Of a stretch of DNA of 64,000 bases, positions 16,214 to 24,527 are shown piece after piece. The position numbers were made by a program, and so were the translations under genes. Source of the stretch: Microbacteriaceae bacterium UBA1487 (GTDB taxonomy: Bacteria; Actinomycetota; Actinomycetes; Actinomycetales; Microbacteriaceae); the NCBI GenBank assembly GCA_002325245.1, contig DCRR01000003.1, forward strand, positions 1 through 64,000, in the 5' to 3' direction. Position 1 is the first letter of the stretch. Each line of letters begins with the position of its first letter. The notes under the pieces are model-generated. The model was not told where the DNA came from and did no database searches. It saw nothing but the letters and a program-made list of their open reading frames with translations.

Positions 16214-17506
16214 CTAGCGGTAGCGCGTCGGCAGCGCCGGCTCGCCGTGGGCGAGTGCGAGCGCCGCATCCGGAAGCTCGCCGATCACGCGGGCGTGGTG
16301 TGTGCGCGCGCGGAGCAGGCCCGCGGCGCCGAGATGCTCCGCGGCGGGTTCGCCGGCGACCACGAGGTCGGTCATGAGCTCGCGACGCTCGGGGCCGTCG
16401 GTCACCGGGGGGTCGTCGACGTAGATGTCCTCGCTCGTGGCGACGCCCGAACGCAGCGCTCGGAACGCCTGCTTGCGTCCGCCGATCGTGGCCTTGGCCT
16501 CGGAGGTCTTGCCGACCGCGCGCCAGCCCGAACCGCCCTCGACCGCGACGAGCTTGTAGACCATGCCGGAGGCGGGAGCCCCGGAGCCGGTCACGAGGGC
16601 GGTGCCGACTCCGTAGGAGTCGACCGGCGCGGCGCGCAGTGCCGCGATCGCGAACTCGTCGAGGTCGTTCGTCACCGTGATGCGCGTGTCCGTGGCGCCG
16701 AGGGCATCGAGTTGGGCCCGCACGGTAGCCACGACGGTGCGCAGCTCGCCGGAGTCGATGCGCACCGCCCCGAGCTCCGGCCCGGCGACGCGGATCGCGG
16801 CCTCGACGCCGCGCGAGGTGTCGAAGGTGTCGACGAGAAGGGTGGTGCCGGTGCCGAGGGCGTCCAGCTGGGCGCGGAAGGCGTCGGTCTCGGAGTCGTG
16901 GAGAAGCGTGAAGGAGTGCGCGGCGGTGCCCATCGTCGGCACCCCCCACGTGCGACCGGCCTCCAGGTTGCTCGAGGCGGCGAAGCCGGCGAGGTAGGCG
17001 GCGCGGGCCGCCGCGACGGCGGAGTGCTCGCCGGTGCGGCGTGAGCCCATTTCAGCGAGCGGGCGGCCGTCGGCGGCCGCCACCATGCGGGCGGCGGCCG
17101 AGGCGACCGCGGAGTCGTAGTTGAAGACGCTCAGCGCGAGCGTCTCGAGCACGACCGCCTCGGCGAAGGTGCCCTCGACGACGAGGATCGGGGAGCCCGG
17201 GAAGTAGAGCTCGCCCTCGCGATAGCCGCGAATGCCTCCGGTGAAGCGGAAGTCGGCGAGCCAGGCGAGGGTCTCGTCGGAGACGACGCGCTCGGCCGAG
17301 AGCCACTCCAGCTCCTCGGCGCCGAAGCGGAACTCGCGCAGCAGATCGAGCAGTCGCCCGGTGCCGGCCACGACGCCGAAGCGGCGTCCGTCGGGCAGTC
17401 GCCGCGCGAACAGCTCGAACACGCTGCGCCGGTGCGCGGTGCCCGCCCGCAGGGCGGCGTCGATCATGGTCAGCTCGTACCGGTCGGTGAAGAGCGCACT
17501 CGTCAT
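16214..17506 (-). CDS. pncB: Nicotinate phosphoribosyltransferase
   Basis: 430 residues, usual length for the family. It forms nicotinate mononucleotide from nicotinate and PRPP with ATP, the entry step of the Preiss-Handler NAD salvage route. Visible features are the N-terminal LFTDRYELTMIDAALRAG, PDGRRFGVVAGTG, SRRTGEHSAV, GTAAHSF with the His that is phosphorylated in the family, LLVDTFDT and RIDSGEL in the PRPP site. A TAGGCT hexamer 6 nt before ATG 17506 suggests leaderless transcription, divergent from murL. A stand-alone CinA/PncC-type amidase at 47383 could supply another branch of the same NAD recycling. Confidence 0.93.
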   Translation of the reverse strand: MTSALFTDRYELTMIDAALRAGTAHRRSVFELFARRLPDGRRFGVVAGTGRLLDLLREFRFGAEELEWLSAERVVSDETLAWLADFRFTGGIRGYREGELYFPGSPILVVEGTFAEAVVLETLALSVFNYDSAVASAAARMVAAADGRPLAEMGSRRTGEHSAVAAARAAYLAGFAASSNLEAGRTWGVPTMGTAAHSFTLLHDSETDAFRAQLDALGTGTTLLVDTFDTSRGVEAAIRVAGPELGAVRIDSGELRTVVATVRAQLDALGATDTRITVTNDLDEFAIAALRAAPVDSYGVGTALVTGSGAPASGMVYKLVAVEGGSGWRAVGKTSEAKATIGGRKQAFRALRSGVATSEDIYVDDPPVTDGPERRELMTDLVVAGEPAAEHLGAAGLLRARTHHARVIGELPDAALALAHGEPALPTRYR

Positions 17507-17512
17507 GCTCCG

Positions 17513-17518
17513 AGCCTA
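17513..17518 (-). promoter_or_regulatory. Candidate -10 (TAGGCT) of pncB
   Basis: TAGGCT on the minus strand, 6 nt before ATG 17506. It lies only 16 bp from the oppositely directed murL hexamer. Confidence 0.5.
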
Positions 17519-17534
17519 GGACCGGGTCGCCGCC

Positions 17535-17540
17535 TAGACT
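17535..17540 (+). promoter_or_regulatory. Candidate -10 (TAGACT) of murL
   Basis: TAGACT followed by 7 nt (GAGGGGG) and ATG 17548. The GAGGGGG could alternatively act as a ribosome site. Confidence 0.5.
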
Positions 17541-17547
17541 GAGGGGG

Positions 17548-18900
17548 ATGAGCTTCGAGCCGCGGTCGGTGACCGCATTCCGTTACGCGGCGGCGCGTTT
17601 CGATGCCGCGACGGCGGTCGCCGAGTTCGACTTCGAGCTGATCGGCGAGGGCGAGCCGCTGCGGTTCACCGAGTCGATCACCTTCACGACCGGTCCGGCC
17701 GCCCCCGTGCTGTCGGCCGAGGACGCCGAGCGCCTGCAGCGCGTGCTCGCGCTGCTTGGCGCGGTGCTCGGTCTGAGCTACTTCAAGGCGGCCGCCCCGC
17801 CGCGCGTCGAGCTCGATGTCGCGGGGCTCACGGCCGAGGCGGTCGAGTACCTGCGTCAGGTGCTGCGGCACGGTCTTGCCGAGTTCGCGTATCGGGCGGG
17901 GCTCCCGTCGCTGCTGGATCCCGACATCGTCGCCGCCGACCTCGCGCCCGCGCTGCCGATTCGTGATGCCGAGGGCACGCCCTTCGTCCCGATTGGCGGC
18001 GGCAAGGACTCCGTGGTCTCGGTCGAGTCGCTGCGCGCCGTCGGACTCGAGCCGGTGCAGTTCGCCGTCAACCCGAACGCGATCATCACGCGCGTCGCCG
18101 AGGCGAGCGAGCTGCCGCTGATCGCCGCACGCCGTCGCCTCGATCCCGCGCTTCTCGACCTCAACGCGCGCGGGGCGCTCAACGGGCATGTGCCGGTCAC
18201 CGCGATGAACACGCTCATCGCGGTGGCGCAGTCGCTGCTGCTGGGGCTGGGACCCGTCGTCATGTCGAACGAGAGCTCGGCATCGGACCCGACGCTCGAG
18301 TGGGACGGCGAGAGCGTCAACCACCAGTGGTCGAAGAGCCTGGAGGCGGAGCGGCTGCTTTCGGCCGTGCTGGAGCCGCAGGCAGGCTTGCGCGGGGCCT
18401 CCTTCTCGCTGCTGCGTCCGTTCAGCGAGCTGCGCATCGCGCGCGGGTTCGCCGCGACGACCCGCTACGACGCAGCGATCGTCAGCTGCAACCGCGCCTT
18501 CCGGCTGGCCGGGGCGACCCCGACCTGGTGCGGCGAGTGCGACAAGTGCCGGTTCGTTTTCCTCGCGCTGGCGCCGCACCTCGAGCCGGAGCGCCTGCTC
18601 GGGATCATCGGGCACGACCTCTTCGCCGATGAGGCGCAGCTGCCCGGCTTCCGCGCTCTGCTCGGGCTCGGCGATCACAAGCCGTTCGAGTGCGTCGGCG
18701 AGGAGGCCGAGAGCTCTGTCGCCGTGACGCTCGTGTCGCGCATGCCGCGCTGGGCCGACTCCCCGGTGATTCGCGCCCTGCTGGCCGAGGCGCCCGAGCT
18801 GGCCGCGGGCGACGCGGCGCTCGAGGAGCACATCCTGGGCGAGTCGGAGGCCCTCGCGGTCGCCGCGGTCTACGAGAGGGCTCGTCGTGCGCTGGTCTGA
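17548..18900 (+). CDS. murL: UDP-MurNAc-L-Ala-L-Glu epimerase (MurL)
   Basis: 450 residues. MurL inverts the terminal L-Glu of UDP-MurNAc-L-Ala-L-Glu to D-Glu, giving the normal peptidoglycan precursor without a free D-Glu pool. Recognisable features are the PP-loop-like GGGKDS (150-155), NGHVPVTAMN (212-221), SNESSAS (240-246) and the Cys cluster WCGECDKCRF (327-336). The assignment rests on these and on the next gene, a MurD-like ligase that starts 14 nt before the murL stop; the same murD2-murL pairing defines the pathway in Xanthomonas. The pair is followed directly by rph-rdgB, where many actinobacteria carry murI nearby. ATP dependence is expected from the family. Confidence 0.85.
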   Translation: MSFEPRSVTAFRYAAARFDAATAVAEFDFELIGEGEPLRFTESITFTTGPAAPVLSAEDAERLQRVLALLGAVLGLSYFKAAAPPRVELDVAGLTAEAVEYLRQVLRHGLAEFAYRAGLPSLLDPDIVAADLAPALPIRDAEGTPFVPIGGGKDSVVSVESLRAVGLEPVQFAVNPNAIITRVAEASELPLIAARRRLDPALLDLNARGALNGHVPVTAMNTLIAVAQSLLLGLGPVVMSNESSASDPTLEWDGESVNHQWSKSLEAERLLSAVLEPQAGLRGASFSLLRPFSELRIARGFAATTRYDAAIVSCNRAFRLAGATPTWCGECDKCRFVFLALAPHLEPERLLGIIGHDLFADEAQLPGFRALLGLGDHKPFECVGEEAESSVAVTLVSRMPRWADSPVIRALLAEAPELAAGDAALEEHILGESEALAVAAVYERARRALV

Positions 18901-20242
18901 GCTCGAGGGTCAGCGAGTTGTCATCCTCGGCACTGGCCGCGAGGGCGTCGCGATCGCCGAGCACCTGCTCGGCTCGGGCGTGAAATCTCTCTCCGCCGCC
19001 GATGAGCGCGATGGGGACTCGGCCACGGCATGGCGGGGACGCTTCGGCGCTGCGGTGCCGCTGCTCATCGCCCCGACCGCGGCCACCCTGCGACGCAAGC
19101 GCATCCAGGTCGCGATCGCCTCGCCCGGGATCCCGCCGCACAGCGCGCTGCGCCGCGCCACCGAGCAGGCGAAGCTGCGTCGGACGACCGCGACGGACCT
19201 GTGGCTCGGCGACAACGCCGCTCGCACGACCGCGGTCACCGGGAGCAAGGGCAAGTCCACGACCGCCGCTCTCGTCCGGGCGATCTCGGTCGCGCACGGG
19301 GTCGGCTGCGAGCTCGGCGGCAACATCGGCATCCCCTTGCTCGGTCTTCCCGAGGCGGAGCGCTACGCGGCCGAGCTGTCGAGCTATCAGTGCTCATCGG
19401 TGACCACGTCGCCCGACGTCGTCGTGCTCACGGCGCTGTTCCCCGAGCACCTGGACTGGCACGGCAGCGAGGAGCAGTACTACGCCGACAAGCTCAACCT
19501 GATCGCGCACGGCCCGCGTCGCGTCCTCGCCAACGGCGAAGACCCACGGCTCGTGGCGGCGCTCGAGCGCTTCCACCCGGATGCCGAGATCGAATGGGTC
19601 GGCTCCACGGGGAGCCACTGGACGGTCTCGGGGCGCGCCGGGGCGCGGGAGATCCTGCGTGACGGCGCCCGCTTCGTCGATGCGAGCACGCTGCCGCTCG
19701 TCGGGCGCCACAATCTGCGCAACGCGGCGCTCGCGCTCGCCGCCGTCGAGGCCGCCGGCACCGAACTCGACCCCCAGGCCGCGCTCGCCGCGCTCGCCGG
19801 GTTCCGTCCCCTCGAGCACCGCCTGGAGCGCGTCGCCGACCCGAGCGGATTGGTGTTCATCGACGACTCGCTGTCGACGAGCCCGTTCGCCGCGATCGCC
19901 GCGCTCGAAGCCCTCGACACGCGCGATCTGGTGCTGATCGTCGGCGGTCAGGATCGCGGCGTCGACTATGCGCCGCTCGCCGACTACCTTCAGCAGCATC
20001 CCGTTGCCGCCGTGATCGGACTGCCCGACAGCGGGCCGCGCATCCTGAAGACGCTCGCGCCCACCGGGATCCTCACGGTGCCGGTCGACGGAATGGATGC
20101 CGCGATCCGCACCGCGCGCAAAGTGATCGACGATGGCGTCGTCTTGCTCTCGCCCGCGGCGCCCAGCTACGGTCGCTACCGCGACTACGCCGACCGCGCC
20201 GCCGACTTCCGCCGGGCGATCTCCGCCTCGGCGTCTGCATGA
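18887..20242 (+). CDS. murD2: UDP-MurNAc-L-Ala: L-glutamate ligase, MurD2-type
   Basis: 451 residues, a full Mur ligase. Features are the N-terminal Rossmann-like [12 protein letters not shown] (15-26), ATP loop TGSKGKST (118-125), [11 protein letters not shown] (184-194), the DK pair at 201-202 (carbamylated Lys position), GRHNLRN (273-279), PLEHRLE (308-314) and [16 protein letters not shown] near the C-terminus. At 326-332 it reads DDSLSTS where canonical MurD has (N)DSKATN, so the Lys that helps hold D-Glu is Leu. That fits use of L-Glu, as in MurD2, with MurL epimerising the product. Starts at GTG 18887 inside murL and ends in ATGA shared with rph, so the genes are coupled. Confidence 0.85.
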   Translation: MRWSELEGQRVVILGTGREGVAIAEHLLGSGVKSLSAADERDGDSATAWRGRFGAAVPLLIAPTAATLRRKRIQVAIASPGIPPHSALRRATEQAKLRRTTATDLWLGDNAARTTAVTGSKGKSTTAALVRAISVAHGVGCELGGNIGIPLLGLPEAERYAAELSSYQCSSVTTSPDVVVLTALFPEHLDWHGSEEQYYADKLNLIAHGPRRVLANGEDPRLVAALERFHPDAEIEWVGSTGSHWTVSGRAGAREILRDGARFVDASTLPLVGRHNLRNAALALAAVEAAGTELDPQAALAALAGFRPLEHRLERVADPSGLVFIDDSLSTSPFAAIAALEALDTRDLVLIVGGQDRGVDYAPLADYLQQHPVAAVIGLPDSGPRILKTLAPTGILTVPVDGMDAAIRTARKVIDDGVVLLSPAAPSYGRYRDYADRAADFRRAISASASA

Positions 20243-21015
20243 CCTCGACAGAACGGACCCCCATGCCTCGCTCCGACGGACGCGCCGCCGACCAGCTTCG
20301 ACCCGTGACGATCGAGCGCGGGTGGAGCGAACAGGCCGAAGGCAGTGCGCTCATCACGTTCGGCAAGACGAAGGTGCTGTGCACGGCGAGCTTCACCAAC
20401 GGCGTGCCGCGCTGGAAGACCGGCTCCGGCAGCGGCTGGGTGACGGCCGAGTACGGCATGCTGCCGCGCTCCACCAACGAGCGCATGGGACGCGAGTCGG
20501 TGAAGGGCCGCGTGGGAGGCCGCACGCACGAGATCTCCCGGCTGATCGGCCGCAGCCTCCGCCCGATCATCGACCTGAAGGCGCTCGGCGAGAACACCAT
20601 CCAGATCGACTGCGACGTGCTGCAGGCCGACGGCGGAACGCGCACCGCCGCGATCACCGGCGCCTACGTGGCCCTGTACGACGCGGTCGAGTGGGGTCGC
20701 GCCAACAACTTCATCGGCAAGAACGCGAAGGCTCTCATCGACTCCGTGTCGGCGATCAGCGTCGGCATCGTCGACGGCGAGCCGATGCTCGACCTGCCCT
20801 ACGTCGAGGATTCGGCCGCCGAGACCGACATGAACGTCGTCGTCACCGGCCGCGGGCTGTTCGTCGAGGTGCAGGGCACCGCCGAGGGGGCCCCGTTCGA
20901 CAAGCGCGAACTCGATGCCCTGCTCGACCTCGCCCTCTCGGGAACCGCCGAGCTCGCCCAGATCCAGGCCGCCGCCCTCGGCGTGACGGCCCCTCAGGTC
21001 TTCACCGGGAGCTGA
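20239..21015 (+). CDS. rph: Ribonuclease PH
   Basis: 258 residues. A phosphate-dependent 3'-5' exonuclease that trims tRNA 3' ends. Family marks are [63 protein letters not shown] (the Arg-rich phosphate site) and [19 protein letters not shown]. The ATG at 20239 overlaps the murD2 stop by 4 nt (ATGA); the ATG at 20263 would give the more usual short N-terminus and may be the true start. rdgB follows after 1 nt, the standard rph-rdgB pair. Confidence 0.95.
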   Translation: MTSTERTPMPRSDGRAADQLRPVTIERGWSEQAEGSALITFGKTKVLCTASFTNGVPRWKTGSGSGWVTAEYGMLPRSTNERMGRESVKGRVGGRTHEISRLIGRSLRPIIDLKALGENTIQIDCDVLQADGGTRTAAITGAYVALYDAVEWGRANNFIGKNAKALIDSVSAISVGIVDGEPMLDLPYVEDSAAETDMNVVVTGRGLFVEVQGTAEGAPFDKRELDALLDLALSGTAELAQIQAAALGVTAPQVFTGS

Positions 21016-21016
21016 G

Positions 21017-21595
21017 ATGACCACCTTCGTGCTCGCCACCCACAACGCCCACAAGGTGGTCGAGCTGCGGGCGGTCCTCGGCGAGCGGCTCGGCCCGCAC
21101 GAGATCGTCGGCTACGACGGCCCCGAGCCGATCGAGGACGGCGACAGCTTCGCCGCGAACGCGCTCATCAAGGCGCGGGCGGCGGCGGCGCACTCCGGTC
21201 TGCCGGCGATCGCCGACGACTCCGGCATCGCGGTACGGGCGCTCGGCGGCGAGCCGGGCATCCATTCGGCGCGCTACGCGGGCACGCGCAGCGACCGTGA
21301 CAACCTCGAACTGCTGCTGTCCAACTTGGACGGCGTCGCGGACCGCGCCGCGAGCTTCTGGTGCGCCGCTGCGCTCGTCGACGGCGAGCGGGAGATCGTC
21401 GAGGTGGGGGAGTGGCCCGGCCAGGTGCTCACCCAGGCGGCGGGCGAGGGCGGCTTCGGCTACGACCCGATCTTCCGGCCCGAGGGCCTGGAGGTCAGCT
21501 CGGCCGAGCTGACGGCGGACGAGAAGAACGCGATCTCGCACCGCGCGCGGGCGTTCGGCGCCCTCGTCGTGCGGATGCGCGAACTGTACGGCTGA
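21017..21595 (+). CDS. rdgB: Non-canonical purine NTP pyrophosphatase (RdgB/HAM1)
   Basis: 192 residues. Hydrolyses ITP, dITP and XTP to the monophosphates, keeping deaminated purines out of nucleic acids. Signature motifs are the N-terminal ATHNAHKVVELRAVL, FAANALIKARAA, IADDSGIAVRALGG with the catalytic Asp, GIHSARYAG, GEGGFGYDPIF and NAISHRARAF near the end. Length and motif order are normal. Directly after rph (1-nt gap) and presumably on the same transcript as murL-murD2-rph. Confidence 0.95.
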   Translation: MTTFVLATHNAHKVVELRAVLGERLGPHEIVGYDGPEPIEDGDSFAANALIKARAAAAHSGLPAIADDSGIAVRALGGEPGIHSARYAGTRSDRDNLELLLSNLDGVADRAASFWCAAALVDGEREIVEVGEWPGQVLTQAAGEGGFGYDPIFRPEGLEVSSAELTADEKNAISHRARAFGALVVRMRELYG

Positions 21596-21665
21596 GCGCC
21601 CGCGACTGAGAATCGTCATCGTTCCCGAGAGGGCGGAAGTCGGGTCTCGAGTGCGCCGCTCTGCC

Positions 21666-21671
21666 TAGGCT
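21666..21671 (+). promoter_or_regulatory. Candidate -10 (TAGGCT) of the CDF exporter gene
   Basis: TAGGCT followed by 7 nt and ATG 21679; this spacing favours the ATG over the in-frame GTG at 21673. Confidence 0.5.
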
Positions 21672-21678
21672 GGTGGGC

Positions 21679-22587
21679 ATGGGCCACGACCACGCGCACG
21701 GAACGGCGAACCGCCGCCGCCTGGCGATCGCGCTCGCGATCGTGGGCGTGTTCCTCGTGGTCGAGGTGGTCGGGGCGATCCTGTCGGGCTCGCTCGCGCT
21801 GCTCGCCGATGCCGGACACATGGTCAGCGACGTCATCGGGCTGACCGTCGCACTGGTCGCCAGCGTCATCGCCGCACGGCCGGCGACTGATCGGCACACC
21901 TTCGGCTTCCAGCGCGTCGAGGTGCTCGGTGCTCTGGCGAACGGCGTGCTGCTGACCGTGGTCGCCGTCGCCGTCGCCGTGGAGGGCGTTCGACGGCTGA
22001 TCGATCCGACCGAGGCCGAGGTGATCGCGGGCCCGATGCTGCTGGTCGCCGCGGCCGGGCTCCTCGCGAACGTCGCGGCCCTGCTGGTGCTCCGCGGTGG
22101 GGAGCGCGAATCCCTCGGAATGCGCGGCGCCACCCTCGAGGTGCTGGGCGATCTGATCGGATCGATCGTGGCAATCGCGGCGGCGGTCGTGATCTTTGCC
22201 ACGGGCTTCGTTCCGGCGGATGCGATCGCCTCGCTTCTGATCGCGGCGCTGATCGTGCCGCGCGCACTGGTGCTGCTGCGCGATGTCGTGCGCGTGCTGA
22301 CCGAGTCGGCGCCGCGGGAGACCAGTGTGGTCGAGATCCGCGAGCACCTCGAATCGACCGAGGGTGTGATCGCAGTTCACGACGTGCACGTCTGGGCGAT
22401 CACCTCCGGGTCACCGGTGTTCAGCGCGCACGTCGTGGTCGACGCCGAGCTGTTCGCCTCGGGCGACACCGGTGCGCTGCTGGAGCGGCTGGGCGCCTGC
22501 CTCAGCGAGCACTTCGACGTCGCGCATTCGACCTTCCAGCTCGAACCTGCCGACCATGCCGAACGCGAGCAGCACACACACCGCTAA
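21679..22587 (+). CDS. Cation diffusion facilitator (Zn2+/Co2+/Cd2+ exporter type)
   Basis: 302 residues. His-rich N-terminus (GHDHAHG), six membrane segments and a C-terminal cytoplasmic domain. The metal site in membrane segment 2 is visible as LLADAGHMVSDVIGL (Asp and His), and segment 5 has LGDLIGSIVAI with its Asp. The C-terminal domain contains VHDVHVWAITSG, typical of CzcD/ZitB-like exporters that swap divalent metal for protons. The metal cannot be fixed, but the HDHAH and HVW elements favour Zn. The stop TAA overlaps the stop of the convergent gene at 22584 (CTAA). Confidence 0.92.
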   Translation: MGHDHAHGTANRRRLAIALAIVGVFLVVEVVGAILSGSLALLADAGHMVSDVIGLTVALVASVIAARPATDRHTFGFQRVEVLGALANGVLLTVVAVAVAVEGVRRLIDPTEAEVIAGPMLLVAAAGLLANVAALLVLRGGERESLGMRGATLEVLGDLIGSIVAIAAAVVIFATGFVPADAIASLLIAALIVPRALVLLRDVVRVLTESAPRETSVVEIREHLESTEGVIAVHDVHVWAITSGSPVFSAHVVVDAELFASGDTGALLERLGACLSEHFDVAHSTFQLEPADHAEREQHTHR

Positions 22588-23639
22588 TCGGCGACCTCGA
22601 TCGCGGCGAGTCGTTCCGCGACCGCCTGCACAACCTCGCGGAACTCGAGCTCGCTCGACTGCCAGGCGGACATGGTGACGCGTACGACGATATTGCCGAG
22701 CTGCAGGTCGTAGGCGTAGTAGCGACTGCCGGCCTCGTCCTCGCGCCAGCCGACCGCTGCGACCTCGTCAGGAAGATCGAGGGCGGGGGCGGGGGTCACC
22801 AGCGGCGACCAGGCAGAGAGCCCGGAGCCCATCGTGTACTGATCGCACCCCGCCAGCAGCGCATCCACCATCTCCATGTGCTCGACCGCGGTCGCGGAGT
22901 CCGAGAACACCCGCGCGTACTGGGTGGCCGACTGCCAGTAGTCGGCATCGCCGAAGCTGCTGACGAAGTGCACTGTGCTGCCGTCGTAGCGGGGGCGCTC
23001 ATCGACGCCGAAGGCGATCGGGGCGGCGGGGCTGGTGACGAAGCACTCGTCGGGCTCGGCTTTCTCCCCGCGCCAGACGCGCACGGACGCGCTGTGCTCG
23101 GCGCCGGGCGTGGTCTCGGGGTAGTCGCCGAAAGCCCCGAAGGTCTCGGAGAGGTCGAGGGCTTGGCGCTCGTCCTCGGTGAGGACGACGGCGGGGAGCT
23201 TGAGGCCCGTGATGCAGCGGTCGGTGCAGCTCAGCGGTGCCGCGGCGCGCGGTTCGCCCGGCTCGCCGCGAAGCAGCGGCACCGTGGTCGTGTACTCGCT
23301 CTCCAGCTCGGTGAGCGAGTTCGTCACCGTCGTCACGACCGCGATCAGCCCGGCGGCGATGCCGCCGATGATCAGCAGCCCGAGGGTGATCGAGCCGACC
23401 CAGATCGCCGCCGTGGCCCCGGTGCTGAGCCCGCGACGCTCGGGCGACCCAGCGGCAGGTGCCGCGACGGCTCCGGGACCGTGGTTGTTCGCCGGCGCCT
23501 CCGCGGCGGGTGCAGGGTCGCTTCCGGTGAGGGGCTCCGGTGCAACCGGGGTTCCGCCGGGGCTCACCCAGCCGTCGCTGCCGCGCTGCTCGTTCACGGC
23601 ACTGCCCCCGCTCGCGGTCGCCTCACCATGAGGCGACAA
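22584..23639 (-). CDS. Single-pass membrane protein with unknown extracellular domain
   Basis: 351 residues from TTG 23639, or 337 from GTG 23597 (GGGGGCA about 6 nt upstream). An N-terminal Pro/Ala/Gly-rich cytoplasmic tail of about 75 residues is followed by one transmembrane helix (IWVGSITLGLLIIGGIAAGL). The outer domain of about 240 residues has two closely spaced Cys (SCTDRC) and further Cys near 200 and 260 that could form disulfides. No catalytic motif recognised. A TAGATT hexamer 8 nt before the TTG favours the longer form weakly. Function unknown. Confidence 0.7.
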   Translation of the reverse strand: MSPHGEATASGGSAVNEQRGSDGWVSPGGTPVAPEPLTGSDPAPAAEAPANNHGPGAVAAPAAGSPERRGLSTGATAAIWVGSITLGLLIIGGIAAGLIAVVTTVTNSLTELESEYTTTVPLLRGEPGEPRAAAPLSCTDRCITGLKLPAVVLTEDERQALDLSETFGAFGDYPETTPGAEHSASVRVWRGEKAEPDECFVTSPAAPIAFGVDERPRYDGSTVHFVSSFGDADYWQSATQYARVFSDSATAVEHMEMVDALLAGCDQYTMGSGLSAWSPLVTPAPALDLPDEVAAVGWREDEAGSRYYAYDLQLGNIVVRVTMSAWQSSELEFREVVQAVAERLAAIEVAD

Positions 23640-23647
23640 TCGCTCAC

Positions 23648-23653
23648 AATCTA
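23648..23653 (-). promoter_or_regulatory. Candidate -10 (TAGATT) for the 22584-23639 gene
   Basis: TAGATT on the minus strand ends 8 nt before the TTG at 23639. Confidence 0.4.
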
Positions 23654-23679
23654 GCGTTTCGCGACGGGGTGCCGCGCTC

Positions 23680-24450
23680 TCATCTCTCCGGCGGCGACTG
23701 CTCGCCGGCGCGATCCATCAGTCGACTGATATCGGCGCGCAGAGCGGCCACCTCGATGTGCAGATCTCGCACCTGGGCCTTGGTCGCGCTCTGAGCCTCG
23801 TCGGTGTCACGCTGCACCTTCTCGACGATCCAGGAGGCGATCGACCCGGTGACGACACCGATCAGGGCGATGCCCCCGATCATCAGGAAGACGGCGACCG
23901 CGCGCCCCACAGCGCTGGCGGGAAAGAAGTCGCCGTATCCGACCGTGGTCACCGTCACGAAGCCCCACCAAAGGGCGTCTCCCAGCGTGGAGATTGTTCC
24001 GTTGCCTCGCTCGGCGTCGAGGATCGCGAGTGCCGAGATGTAGACCAAGAGCAAAGATGCCGCCCCGACGTAGGCGAGCAGGTTGCCGCGCAGCACGGTG
24101 CCGGCGTGTCGCTGCAGAACCCGGAGCACGGTGAGCAGCCGCAGGAGTCGAAGCGGACGCAGGAACGGCAGCGCCACGGTGGCCAGATCCAGGAGATGGG
24201 TGCGGACCCAGCGCCAGCGATGTTCCGCAAGCACGACGTTGATGATGTAGTCGGCGACGAACACGAGCCAGATCGCATTCACGATGCCATCGAGCCCGAT
24301 CGCGAGAGCGCCTGCCGGGTTGGCGATGACCTGCCATGAGTACGCGACGAGGAAGAGCATCGCCGCCCCCGCGAGCGGCCATTCGGTCGCCGCGGCCCAG
24401 CGAGCGTGTCGCGCGGCGCGGTCGGACATGGTCGGCAACGTGTCGGTCAT
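23680..24450 (-). CDS. Voltage-gated-type potassium channel
   Basis: 256 residues. Six hydrophobic segments; the fourth is Arg-rich (RPLRLLRLLTVLRVLQR, about 99-115), like a voltage sensor. The pore loop holds the selectivity filter TVGYGD (about 169-174), preceded by ALWWGFVTVTT. The C-terminal 45 residues after VEKVQRDTDEAQ form a predicted coiled coil, probably for tetramer assembly. It should pass K+ down its gradient. Start ATG 24450 lies 6 nt after a TAAGCT hexamer; a GTG one codon earlier is possible. Stand-alone gene, divergent from the gene at 24528. Confidence 0.92.
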   Translation of the reverse strand: MTDTLPTMSDRAARHARWAAATEWPLAGAAMLFLVAYSWQVIANPAGALAIGLDGIVNAIWLVFVADYIINVVLAEHRWRWVRTHLLDLATVALPFLRPLRLLRLLTVLRVLQRHAGTVLRGNLLAYVGAASLLLVYISALAILDAERGNGTISTLGDALWWGFVTVTTVGYGDFFPASAVGRAVAVFLMIGGIALIGVVTGSIASWIVEKVQRDTDEAQSATKAQVRDLHIEVAALRADISRLMDRAGEQSPPER

Positions 24451-24456
24451 CACGAA

Positions 24457-24462
24457 AGCTTA
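24457..24462 (-). promoter_or_regulatory. Candidate -10 (TAAGCT) of the K+ channel gene
   Basis: TAAGCT on the minus strand, 6 nt before ATG 24450. Confidence 0.45.
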
Positions 24463-24514
24463 CAAATGCGGGTGGTGCGCGCGAGGTGCCGCCCGGCGTG
24501 CGTCCGGCGCCCGC

Positions 24515-24520
24515 TACGCT
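24515..24520 (+). promoter_or_regulatory. Candidate -10 (TACGCT) of the 24528 gene
   Basis: TACGCT followed by 7 nt and ATG 24528; no ribosome site between. Confidence 0.45.
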
Positions 24521-24527
24521 CGCATCC

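Noticed and set aside
17997..18015. murL product as a PP-loop amidotransferase or tRNA-modifying enzyme
   Set aside because: The GGGKDS loop alone would allow it, but the WCGECDKC cluster and coupling to a MurD-like ligase fit MurL better.
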